Origin: Bog-756 sp963839925
Lineage (GTDB): Bacteria > Actinomycetota > Acidimicrobiia > Acidimicrobiales > RAAP-2
Length of the DNA stretch: 64,000 nucleotides
Assembly (NCBI GenBank): GCA_963839925.1
Contig: CAWIWV010000002.1
Span: forward strand, 806,001-870,000
Direction: 5' to 3'
Below, piece by piece: positions 52,312-60,705 of the stretch. The notes beneath the pieces were generated by a model. That model ran no database searches, was not told where the DNA came from, and was given only the letters and a program-made list of their open reading frames with translations. Made by a program: the position numbers and the translations under genes. The stretch's first letter is position 1; each line of letters begins with the position of its first letter.

Positions 52312-52337
52312 AACAGCCGCATCGAACGTCTATTCCC
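52312..52337 (-). promoter_or_regulatory. ECF-type promoter motif upstream of lon
   Basis: On the minus strand GGGAAT (52337-52332) is followed by 17 bases and GTTG (52314-52311). This fits the mycobacterial SigH form GGGAAYA-N16-GTT and the SigR form with one base fewer in the spacer. It would start transcription about 35 bases before the ATG. Confidence 0.5.
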
Positions 52338-52417
52338 CTCGGGGCCCCTCACCGAACCTGCATCATCCGGAAACACGCTGGCAATCCGGAGGAAATGCAG
52401 GTGGAGGACCATAAAGG

Positions 52418-54202
52418 ATGGACGGAATCCCAACGGGGCAGACGAGGGGTCACGTCATCGTGTGTGGTCTCCAGGGCGTCGGTCTCCGGATGCTCGAGCA
52501 GCTCCACCAGGCGGGCGTGGTGGTCGTCGTCGTCGACGACGAGCCCGAGCAGCGACTGGTCAGGGTCGTCGAGAGCTGGGGGATCCGTTGCATCGTCGGG
52601 AGCCCGCGGACGGTCGGCATCCTCGAAAAGGCGGGACTGTCCACCGCGCGCGCCGTCGTCTGCTCGGAGCGGAGCGAGGTCCAGACACTCGAGACCGCCC
52701 TCCGGATCAGCGAGCTGCGCCCCGAGATCCGGGTGGTCGTGCAGCTGGCAAACGCGGCGGTAGGCGCTGCCATCGCCCAGGTCACCGGGCCGGGGACCGT
52801 CTTGGACGTCGCGGCTCTGGCTGCCCCGTCCATCGTCGAGGCGTGCCTCGGCAGCGACTCCTACCAGATCCAGCTGGCCGGCACGAGGTTCATGACCAGT
52901 GACGTCGCCGTCGAACGGTACGCGTCACTCAGAGGGCGCTTCGGCTCCCTCGCCCCGGTGGCCGTGGTTCGCTCGGACGGATCGATCGAGCCCTGCCCGG
53001 GTCGCGACTGCACGGTCTCGGCCGGCGACCGGGTCACGGTGCTCGGCACGCCCGAAGAGCTGAGCGGGGCGGGCGTCGCGACAGTGCACGACGACGACGG
53101 GTCTCGACCGGGACCCCGACGGGCGTTCACCGCCGGGGTGCTCCACCGGGTCGTCGGTGTGGTGGGCTCGGAGAGCAACACCCTGCTGAGGATGGCGGTG
53201 GTCGCCGCGTTCGCGCTGGTGCTCACTTCCATGATCGTCCTCCGGTTGGGCTATCGGACCCCTCACGGCGGCCACATGGGCTTCCTCACCGCCGCGTACT
53301 TCACGGTCGAGACCATCTCCACGGTCGGGTTCGGGGATTTCTCCTTCGCAGGTCAGTCGACGTGGATCCTGGTATTCGGGATCTTTCTGATCGTGATGGG
53401 GGCGACGCTGCTCACGACGGTGTTCGCACTCATCACCAACCTCTTGGTCTCGTGGCGGATCGAGCAGTCCCTCGGCAGGCAGCACTTGGTGGGCATGGAG
53501 CGTCATGTCGTGGTGATCGGGTTGGGTTCGGTCGGCATACGGGTCCTCGAGGACCTCCAAGCTCAAGGCCGGCAGGTGGTGGTGGTCGAACGCAACGAGA
53601 ACAACCGCTTCTTGAACCAGGTTCGGGCACGCGGGGTGCCCGTCCTCATCGCCGATTCCACCCAGCGCCAGACCCTCGAGGACGCGAACGTGCACGCGGC
53701 ATCGGCCGTCGCTGTCCTGACCAGCGACGACCTGACCAACATCGAGACGGCGTTGGCGGTGAGGGACTATCTCGGCGAACGGTGGGTCGAGGTGCCGGTC
53801 GTCCTGCGGGTGTTCGACCGCGAGCTCGGCCAGACCGTCGAGCACCATTTCGACTTTCGACACGTCCGGTCGACGTCGGCGCTGGCCGCCCCCCACTTCG
53901 TCGGGGCGGCCCTCGGACTCGACATCCTGGGGTCGTTCACGGTGGGCCGCCAGCCGTTCCTCGTCGGCCGGCTGACCGTGGCACCAGGGCGAGGGCTGGA
54001 TGGCCTGGCCATGGTGGACCTGCCCGCGCAGACCCGGGTGATCGTGTTGAGCAGGGCCGCCGATGACGGACGCCTCGAACACCCGCCGCGGCGGGGAACT
54101 CGGTTTGCCCCCGGTGACCAGGCGTACGTACTAGGTCCCTATGAAGAGCTTCTACGCGTCCTTCGTCACGAGCACGAGGGTGAGTTCAACGGGTCGGGAT
54201 GA
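52418..54202 (+). CDS. Potassium-channel-like protein with N- and C-terminal RCK/TrkA domains
   Basis: Protein of 594 residues. Residues about 10-230 form a TrkA-N/TrkA-C module (GHVIVCGLQGVGLRMLEQL). A two-helix pore domain follows at about 250-370, with the filter TVGFGD and hydrophobic flanks. A second TrkA-N/C module follows (HVVVIGLGSVGIRVLEDL). Cytoplasmic RCK domains bind nucleotide or cation and gate the channel. RCK on both sides of a single pore is uncommon. ATG with GGAGG ten bases upstream. Divergent from lon. Confidence 0.88.
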   Translation: MDGIPTGQTRGHVIVCGLQGVGLRMLEQLHQAGVVVVVVDDEPEQRLVRVVESWGIRCIVGSPRTVGILEKAGLSTARAVVCSERSEVQTLETALRISELRPEIRVVVQLANAAVGAAIAQVTGPGTVLDVAALAAPSIVEACLGSDSYQIQLAGTRFMTSDVAVERYASLRGRFGSLAPVAVVRSDGSIEPCPGRDCTVSAGDRVTVLGTPEELSGAGVATVHDDDGSRPGPRRAFTAGVLHRVVGVVGSESNTLLRMAVVAAFALVLTSMIVLRLGYRTPHGGHMGFLTAAYFTVETISTVGFGDFSFAGQSTWILVFGIFLIVMGATLLTTVFALITNLLVSWRIEQSLGRQHLVGMERHVVVIGLGSVGIRVLEDLQAQGRQVVVVERNENNRFLNQVRARGVPVLIADSTQRQTLEDANVHAASAVAVLTSDDLTNIETALAVRDYLGERWVEVPVVLRVFDRELGQTVEHHFDFRHVRSTSALAAPHFVGAALGLDILGSFTVGRQPFLVGRLTVAPGRGLDGLAMVDLPAQTRVIVLSRAADDGRLEHPPRRGTRFAPGDQAYVLGPYEELLRVLRHEHEGEFNGSG

Positions 54203-55052
54203 GCCCGGGCCGCTCGTCGGTCGGCTCGGCCGGTCCTCCGTGCGCATGAGGAAAGGGCGGTGCCCCTTCGGGATCGATGCGGAAGCCGACACCCCGGACC
54301 GTGACGATGAACCGAGGGTTTGCAGGGTCCGGTTCGAGTTTGGCCCGGAGACGGTGGATGTGGGTGTCGAGGGTCCGACTGTCCGAAAGGTAGCGGTCGG
54401 GCCAGAGAAGGTCGATCAACTCCGCGGGGTACGAACCCTGCGGGCGGGCGAGAGCAACACGGTCAAGAGGTCGAACTCCCGACGCGACAGATGGAGCTCG
54501 CGACCCGCGACGGACACCTCCCGGCGCTCGAAGTCGACCCGCACCGCGCCGAAGACCGCGTCGGGTTGGGAGCCGTGACCGAAGTTCCAGCCGACGGCTT
54601 CGGTGGTCGTATCGCCGGCGAAGGGTGTCGCCGGTGGCGAGACTCTCCGCAGGATGGCTTGGATCCGGGCCACCAACTCGCGCAGGTGGAAGGGCTTCGT
54701 CACGTAGTCAGAGGCACCCAGCTCGAGTCCGAGCACCACGTCGAGCTCGGTGTCCACCGCGCTCGACCATCACGATCGGCACTTGTGACATGGCCCGCAT
54801 CCTCCGGCAGACCTCCATCCCGTGCATGCCCGGCAACAGCATGTCGAGCAGGACGATGTGCGGTGGCCGGTCGACGAACGAGCGGAGGGCCTCCGAGCCG
54901 TCGGGAGCCACGTCGACGCTGAAGCCCTCGAGGCGGAGCCCCGACGAGAGTGCTTCGCGGTAGGACTCCTCGTCTTCGACCACCAGGACACGGGTCTGCC
55001 CGACGAGTGCTCTGTTGTCTTCGGCAGGGATCAGGTTGTCGACGGCGACCAT
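54186..55052 (-). pseudogene. OmpR-family response regulator broken by two frameshifts
   Basis: Three pieces reconstruct one protein. 55052 to about 54762 encodes the receiver start (LVVEDEESYREALSSGLRL, LLDMLLPG, QVPIVMV). After one extra G the frame changes and SAVDTELDVVLGLELG, GASDYVTKPF and the start of the DNA-binding domain follow (54757-54460). After a missing base near 54455 the first frame returns with LIDLLWPDRYLSDSRTLDTH and VTVRGVGFRI. The residue-for-residue fit shows both changes are single-base. Either the gene is dead or the assembly has two errors. A paralogue lies next to it. Confidence 0.85.
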
Positions 55053-55193
55053 AGGCGTGGAGCGACCTCCGTCAGACGACCCTAGAAAAGACAGATGAAC
55101 GAAAAACCGCGTGCGGGCAACCTCGGAGTGATCGTTCTGTGAACATTTGCCTCCTCAGCCCGGGTCGGGTCCGGTAGGAGAACTGCTCAGCGG

Positions 55194-55287
55194 GCTTCAA
55201 ACCGTAGGGGTCCACCCGCACACCAATGTCGACCCTGGGGGAGGCAGTGGCGAGTGTGGCGCCGGGCGGACCCCTACGGCTTGAAGC
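55194..55287 (-). repeat. 25-bp inverted repeat overlapping the end of a response regulator gene
   Basis: 55194-55218 and the reverse complement of 55263-55287 match at 23 of 25 positions. Both differences are A against G, so in the minus-strand RNA they become G-U pairs and the 25-base stem is complete; in the plus-strand RNA they are A-C mismatches. The loop is 44 nt. The right arm contains the stop codon of the intact response regulator gene. Confidence 0.8.
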
Positions 55288-56023
55288 GGTAGCCGATCCC
55301 TCGCACAGTCAGGACATGTTGGGGATCGGCCGGATTGGGTTCGATCTTCTTGCGCAACCGCTTGACGTGGGTGTCGAGTGTGCGACTGTCGCCCATCTTG
55401 CGGTCTCTCCAAATTCGTTCCATGCACTGCTGTCGGGTGACCACGTGCCCTGCCTCGGAGACGAGCAGCGCCAGGAGGTCGAACTCCTTGCGCGAAAGCT
55501 CGATCGGCTTCCCCTTCACGACGGCTTCTCGCAGCGAGAGATCGATACACACCGGACCGAGGGTGTAGACCCCGTCGGGTTGCCTGGTGACGGTCTCCGG
55601 CGCCGGCTGACGTCCGATCCGGCGGAGGACGGCCCGGATCCGCGCGGTGAGCTCGCGAGGTCGAGGTGGTTTGGTGATGTGATCCGCGGCCCCGGCCTCG
55701 AGTGCCAGGACCGCGTCAAGCTCGTCTTCGCGAGAGGTGACCATGATGACCGGGACGGCGGACATGGTGCCGATGCGCCGGAAGACGGAGAGTCCTTGCG
55801 AATCCGGCAACTGCATGTCGAGAAGGATCAACGAAGGCGCGGCCGAGGCGACCATGGCAAGCCCTTCCTCACCGGTGGTGGCGGTGACCACGTCGAATCC
55901 CTCGACCGAGAGTGTGGCAGCCAGCGAGTCGCGCGACTGGGTGTCGTCATCGATGATCAGGATGGTGGGGTGTCCCAAGGGAGGGAGCACCGGGTCTTCG
56001 ACTTCGCGGAACGCCAAGGTCAT
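55274..56023 (-). CDS. OmpR-family response regulator
   Basis: Intact regulator of 249 residues. Receiver domain at about 20-135 with acidic pocket IIDDD, phospho-acceptor Asp in LILLDMQLPD, the switch region VIMVTSRED and KP in ITKPPRP. The C-terminal winged helix includes ELSRKEFDLLALLVSEAG and SRTLDTHVKRLRKKIEP. No histidine kinase is encoded in the window. ATG chosen because the receiver homology begins soon after; ribosome-binding site weak. Paralogue of the broken regulator downstream. Confidence 0.92.
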   Translation of the reverse strand: MTLAFREVEDPVLPPLGHPTILIIDDDTQSRDSLAATLSVEGFDVVTATTGEEGLAMVASAAPSLILLDMQLPDSQGLSVFRRIGTMSAVPVIMVTSREDELDAVLALEAGAADHITKPPRPRELTARIRAVLRRIGRQPAPETVTRQPDGVYTLGPVCIDLSLREAVVKGKPIELSRKEFDLLALLVSEAGHVVTRQQCMERIWRDRKMGDSRTLDTHVKRLRKKIEPNPADPQHVLTVRGIGYRFKP

Positions 56024-56340
56024 CGGTGACCTGTGACATTCCGGGGCGGGGTGCAAGCGTCCCCGCAGGCCGCGATGCGACGCCTGCGGGAAGACACCCC
56101 GCCGTTGGAGTGCCTGACCGGAAGCGGTAGGGCGGTTGCGGTGAGAGGCAGAGGAGGCCAGGCCCCCGGACGGAGCGTTCCCGACAGCGGTGAATCGCCC
56201 GCTCCCCTCGGCGGGCGAGGAGAGCGCTGGCATTCCGTGTCGTGGTTCGCTGCCATCCCTCTCAACCCTAAGAAGCCCAGGTGAACGCCGTGCAATCTTC
56301 ATGTCACTGAAAGATGAATGGTGGGTTATCTTCTGCTGCA
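56024..56340. other. Divergent gap between the response regulator and pgi with nested hairpin
   Basis: 317 bases without a supported gene. A nested inverted repeat lies at 56046-56102: outer stem GCGGGGTG/CACCCCGC and inner stem CCCGCAGGC/GCCTGCGGG around an 11-base loop. It is 23-79 bases upstream of the regulator's ATG and could be in its 5' leader. Near pgi, TATCTT (56327-56332) is the likely -10 element. Confidence 0.5.
56327..56332 (+). promoter_or_regulatory. Candidate -10 element (TATCTT) of leaderless pgi
   Basis: TATCTT ends eight bases before the GTG at 56341 and there is no Shine-Dalgarno sequence between them. Confidence 0.4.
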
Positions 56341-57990
56341 GTGAGCAAAATTGACCGGATCGTCGAGGTGACCGAGACCGAGGAGTGGCGGAGACTGTCG
56401 GTACAGTTCGAGCAGATGAGCGATCGCCATCTGCGCGACCTGTTCGCCGCAGAGCCCGATCGCGGGACCCGAATGGCCGCCACTGCGGCCGATCTCTATC
56501 TCGACTTCTCCAAACATCGGGTGGACGAGGTCGCGCTGGCCGCCCTCTTCGATATCGCTCGTGTCGCCGGGGTGGAAGCCCGGCGCGACGCCATGTTCGA
56601 GGGCCGTCACATCAACACGACCGAAGACCGCGCCGTCCTCCATGTCGCCCTGCGGATGCCGCGCGGCGCTCGTCTCGAAGTCGACGGCCGCGACGTCGTC
56701 GCAGACGTGCACGAAGTGCTCGACCGGATGGGCGAGGTGGCGTCATCGATTCGTTCGGGCGAGTGGACCGGCTCCACCGGAAAGCGGATCACCACGGTCG
56801 TGAACATCGGCATCGGCGGCTCCGATCTCGGGCCGGCGATGGCCTACGAGGCCTTGCGCGACTACGCAACGCCGGACATCGAATGCCGGTTCGTCTCGAA
56901 CATCGATCCGGTGGATCTCTTCAACAAGACGTTCGATCTCGACCCGGCAGAGACGCTGTTCGTCGTCTGCTCGAAGACGTTCACGACTTTGGAGACTCTG
57001 ACCAATGCCTCGGCCGCGCGCCGGTGGCTCCTCGAGGGTCTGGGGAGTGGCGACGCAGCCGTCGCCCGCCATTTCGTGGCCGTGTCCACGAACACACAAG
57101 GGGTCGAGGAGTTCGGCATCGATACCTCGAACATGTTCGGCTTCTGGGACTGGGTGGGCGGCCGCTACTCGTTCGACTCGGCGGTCGGGTTCTCGTTGAT
57201 GGTCGCGATCGGTCCCGACGGGTTCGCCGACATGCTGGCAGGGTTCCGCGCGATCGACGAACACTTCCTCAGTGCGCCGCTCGAAGCGAACCTCCCGGTC
57301 ATCCAGGGGATGTTGAACGTCTGGTACAACAACTTCTTCGGCTGCCAGACCCACGCGGTCCTGCCCTACAGCCAACGGCTGGCCCGTTTCCCCGCTTACC
57401 TCCAGCAGCTGACCATGGAGTCGAACGGCAAGTCGGTCCGACGTGACGGGACCCCGGCATCGGGGCAGACCGGCGAGATCTTCTGGGGTGAGCCGGGCAC
57501 CAACGGCCAGCACGCCTTCTACCAACTCATCCACCAGGGGACCAAGCTGATCCCCGCCGACTTCATCGGTTTCGCTCGGGCTACTCACGAGACCGGGGAG
57601 CAGCAGGATCTGCTGATGTCCAACTGCCTCGCCCAGTCCAAGGTCCTTGCGTTCGGTCGCACCGCATCGGAGATCGCCGCGGAAGGGACGCCCGCACAAC
57701 TCGTGCCGCACAAAGTGATGCCGGGGAACCGACCGAGTTCGACGATCATCGCTCCGGAACTCACCCCGTCAGTGCTGGGTCAACTGGTCGCCCTCTACGA
57801 GCACACCGTGTTTACCGAAGGCGTCGTGTGGGGGATCGACTCGTTCGATCAGTGGGGGGTCGAGTTGGGGAAGGTGATGGCGAAGCAGCTGGCACCGGTG
57901 CTGACCGCGGCGACCACTCCCGATCTGAGCGGTCAGGACAGTTCGACCGCCGCCCTGGTGGACCGTTACCGATCGCTCCGATCGGGCTGA
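56341..57990 (+). CDS. pgi: Glucose-6-phosphate isomerase
   Basis: Interconverts glucose 6-phosphate and fructose 6-phosphate. Protein of 549 residues. Signatures are VVNIGIGGSDLGP, CSKTFTTLETLTNA, TMESNGKSV, GEPGTNGQHAFYQLIHQGT and the C-terminal SFDQWGVELGK. The GTG at 56341 is preferred because of the -10-like TATCTT; an ATG nine codons upstream (56314) would add a poorly conserved leader. Glucose 6-phosphate is also the substrate of Ino1. Confidence 0.95.
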   Translation: MSKIDRIVEVTETEEWRRLSVQFEQMSDRHLRDLFAAEPDRGTRMAATAADLYLDFSKHRVDEVALAALFDIARVAGVEARRDAMFEGRHINTTEDRAVLHVALRMPRGARLEVDGRDVVADVHEVLDRMGEVASSIRSGEWTGSTGKRITTVVNIGIGGSDLGPAMAYEALRDYATPDIECRFVSNIDPVDLFNKTFDLDPAETLFVVCSKTFTTLETLTNASAARRWLLEGLGSGDAAVARHFVAVSTNTQGVEEFGIDTSNMFGFWDWVGGRYSFDSAVGFSLMVAIGPDGFADMLAGFRAIDEHFLSAPLEANLPVIQGMLNVWYNNFFGCQTHAVLPYSQRLARFPAYLQQLTMESNGKSVRRDGTPASGQTGEIFWGEPGTNGQHAFYQLIHQGTKLIPADFIGFARATHETGEQQDLLMSNCLAQSKVLAFGRTASEIAAEGTPAQLVPHKVMPGNRPSSTIIAPELTPSVLGQLVALYEHTVFTEGVVWGIDSFDQWGVELGKVMAKQLAPVLTAATTPDLSGQDSSTAALVDRYRSLRSG

Positions 57991-58014
57991 TCGTGTGCTC
58001 AGGCGTGCTGTTGG

Positions 58015-58978
58015 TCAGGCTGACGCCAATGCCCGCCACAACGACCGGTAGTTGGGATAGGTGATCCCGTCGGTGACGTAACCGGCTCGCTCGAGTTCTG
58101 CGTGAAAAGCGGGGAGATGCCGGAAGGGGATTCCCATGTCTACGTGGTGAGCGAGGTGCCAGCCGGTGTTGTACGGCACGATCCAGAACCGCGCCAACCA
58201 ACTCTGTCTCACGTTGTGGGTCGTCACTCGACGGTCCGGACTCGCCTCCATGCCGCCGTGCTCGGCGATCGCCCGGAGTCGGTTGATCACCCGCCACTGG
58301 GTCATCCACGGCAGCCACCAGAGAAGCGGATAGATCCACCAGCGTCCGGTAGCCGCCCACATGACTGCCCAGAGCAGGACCTGGACGCCGAGGATCGAGC
58401 CGGCAACCCGTCGTGTGCTCTTGCTCCGGAGTGCTTTGAACAGTGGCGTGAAGTTCTTCCAGCCCGAGATGCCCACAGCGTCGCGCACCAGACGTCGGGT
58501 GAGGGCGCGTCGATCGCACGGGTAGCCGCCGTAGAAGGCGATGTCCGGTTCGCGTGGCCCGAACTCCTCTTTGTGGTGAGCGAAGTGGCCCCGCCGGTAG
58601 ATCGAGATGGGCGTCCAGGTCGGGTAGGCGATCAGCCAGGTGCCGACCCAGTCGTTGACCCGCTTGTTGGTGAACAGGAGCTTGTGCGCCGCCTCGTGCA
58701 TGAGGATGGCGAATCGCGCGGTACATCGGGCCCATCAGGATGAAAGCGGCGAGGTAGCCGAACGGGCTGCCGAGCCACACCGCCCCTCCGATCAGGATGG
58801 CGACGTACGCCCAGACCGAGACCACGCTGATCGCGTTGCGCAGGTCGGAGATCTTCCGGAGATCCTGGCGGAGCTCGGGTCGGGCCATCCCGTTGTCCAT
58901 CAGTCGATCGGTGGGCAGTACCTCGGTCAGCACCGCTCCGCTCGGGACGATGGAGGTGGGGTGCAGTGCCGTCGCCAT
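58015..58978 (-). pseudogene. Fatty acid desaturase gene interrupted by one frameshift
   Basis: Two frames join into a membrane desaturase of about 321 residues. The N-terminal part runs from the ATG at 58978 to about 58720 (ISVVSVWAYVAILIGG, FILMGPMYRA). The rest is read in another frame from about 58715 and holds all three His boxes: HEAAH, HFAHH and HLAHH. The break is at CGCGCG near 58715, so loss or gain of bases in this repeat, by mutation or by sequencing error, explains it. All His boxes are intact, so recent inactivation or error is likely. Divergent from the PaaX-like gene. Confidence 0.8.
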
Positions 58979-59004
58979 GCCTCTATATTACAAGAATCAG
59001 TCAG

Positions 59005-59757
59005 ATGACACAAGCGAGTAACAGACCGCTGACGGCTCGATCGGTGCTGGCGAGCGCGCTGCTCGGCGAGGACCCGCCCGAGCTCCCGGTCTCCCACCTC
59101 GTCCACCTCGCCGCACTGTTCGGCATCAGCGGCAACCGGGCGCGGGTGGCACTCTCGAGGATGGTCGCCGCGGGTGAGGCGACCACCGACGGAGACGGTC
59201 GCTACCGATTGGCCGGTCACCTGCTCGACCGGCTCGAGCGCCAGAACGCGAGTCGTCGAGGTGGGATGAGCCAGTGGAGCGGAGGGTGGCGAGTGGTCGT
59301 GGTGACCGTCTCTGGGCAGGGGGCCGAGGAACGCCTTGCCCGACGCCGACGGCTTGCCGCGGCTCGGTTGGCCGAACTCCGTGAGGGTGTCTGGATGCGC
59401 CCGGACAACATCGATCTGTCACCGGACCTGGCCGGGGACCCGGGCCTGGTCGTGCTCTCCGCCTCACCGGAAGGCGACGAGAAGCACCTGGCGGGATCGC
59501 TCTGGGATCTGAGCGGGTGGGCCCGAGGAGCCGAGGAGCTGGAACGCCGGCTCGACGAGCTGGAGCCCACGGGCCCGGGTGACTTGGCTCCGGGCTTCGA
59601 GCTCTCTGCCGGGGTGCTCCGCCACCTGCAGGCGGATCCACTGCTGCCGGACCTCTTGCTCCCCGACGACTGGCCCGGCTCGGCGTTGCGCAAAGCCTAC
59701 GATCGGTGGGACCGGCAGTACCGGAAGGTCCTGGTCAGCTGGGGGCGTTCGAGATGA
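59005..59757 (+). CDS. PaaX-like transcriptional regulator
   Basis: Protein of 250 residues. N-terminal winged helix (about 5-75: RSVLASALLGEDPPELPVSH, FGISGNRARVALSRMVAAGE) and a C-terminal domain of the PaaX family. PaaX regulates phenylacetate degradation in enterobacteria; here the neighbours are a desaturase, divergent 26 bases away, and an SDR, so the regulon is probably lipid-related. The ATG at 59005 follows a TATATT element (58985-58990). Confidence 0.85.
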   Translation: MTQASNRPLTARSVLASALLGEDPPELPVSHLVHLAALFGISGNRARVALSRMVAAGEATTDGDGRYRLAGHLLDRLERQNASRRGGMSQWSGGWRVVVVTVSGQGAEERLARRRRLAAARLAELREGVWMRPDNIDLSPDLAGDPGLVVLSASPEGDEKHLAGSLWDLSGWARGAEELERRLDELEPTGPGDLAPGFELSAGVLRHLQADPLLPDLLLPDDWPGSALRKAYDRWDRQYRKVLVSWGRSR

Positions 59758-59790
59758 TCGCCACCAAACGCCGAACGTGGGGGAGAACCG

Positions 59791-60669
59791 ATGTCCGAAT
59801 CGCCGACCACTCGATCCGATGCCGGCCCGAACGATCTGCCGCTTACGGGGAGAGTGGCGGTGATCACCGGCGGGGGCCGGGGACAGGGAAGGTCGCACGC
59901 GCTGGAGCTTGCCCGCCTGGGAGCGGATCTGGCGGTCTGCGATCTCGGTCACGACCTCTCCAGCGTGAGCTATCCGTTGAGCACTCCCGACGATCTGGCC
60001 GAGACCGCACGGTTGGTGGAAGAAACCGGACGTCGCTGCCTCTGGCGGGTCGCCGACGTCCGGGATCTCGATGCGATGATCTCGTTCGTCGACGAGGCGA
60101 ACGAGACCCTGGGATCGGTCGACATCCTGGTGGCCAACGCCGGGGTCTCCACGCTCGGATCGATCTGCACGATGGAGGCGACCCAGTGGAGTGAGACGGT
60201 CGACACCAATCTGACCGGGGTCTTCAACGTGATGCGTGCGGCCGCTCCGCACATGCGTCGGCAGCGGTGGGGCCGGATGATCGGGATCTCCTCGATGATG
60301 GGCCGATCCTCCAATCCGGGCATCGCTCCCTACGTGGCCTCCAAGTGGGGAGTGATCGGCCTGTGCAAGTCGGTCGCGTTCGAACTTGCCGGGTTCGGGG
60401 TGACGGTGAACGCCATCGCGCCGGGCAACGTGTCGACCCCGATGATCCACAACGACCAGCTCTATTCGCTGATGAGACCTGACCTCGAGCATCCGACCCG
60501 CGAGGACGTGGCACCGCCCATGACCGCACTGCACGTGCAGCCGGTCCCGTGGATCGAACCCGAAGAGATCACCGCGGCGGTGGTCTTTCTGGTGTCAGAG
60601 GGGGCCCGTCACATCACCGGCTCGGTGATCGACGTGGATGCGGGAGCCTCGGCCCGTTTCAGCGCGTAA
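59791..60669 (+). CDS. Mycofactocin-coupled-type SDR oxidoreductase
   Basis: Protein of 292 residues. The nucleotide loop TGGGRGQGRSHALELARLGA, then YPLSTPDDLAETARLVEETG and RRCLWRVADVRD, carries the insertion typical of mycofactocin-coupled SDRs, in which NAD stays bound and mycofactocin re-oxidises it. Catalytic Ser (GISSMMG) and YVASK are present. No mycofactocin biosynthesis genes are in this window. ATG with GGGGGAGAA upstream; follows the PaaX-like gene by 33 bases. Confidence 0.85.
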   Translation: MSESPTTRSDAGPNDLPLTGRVAVITGGGRGQGRSHALELARLGADLAVCDLGHDLSSVSYPLSTPDDLAETARLVEETGRRCLWRVADVRDLDAMISFVDEANETLGSVDILVANAGVSTLGSICTMEATQWSETVDTNLTGVFNVMRAAAPHMRRQRWGRMIGISSMMGRSSNPGIAPYVASKWGVIGLCKSVAFELAGFGVTVNAIAPGNVSTPMIHNDQLYSLMRPDLEHPTREDVAPPMTALHVQPVPWIEPEEITAAVVFLVSEGARHITGSVIDVDAGASARFSA

Positions 60670-60705
60670 GCGGTCCACGATCGACGTGACCATCGGGACC
60701 GGCGG

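Noticed and set aside
52272..52417. HAIR (HspR) or CIRCE (HrcA) heat-shock operator before lon
   Set aside because: No CTTGAGT-N7-ACTCAAG or TTAGCACTC-N9-GAGTGCTAA-like sequence is present in the gap.
56024..56302. N-terminal extension of the intact response regulator up to 56302
   Set aside because: The added residues are Arg/Pro/Ser-rich without domain similarity and would cover the nested hairpin; the receiver domain fits a start at 56023.
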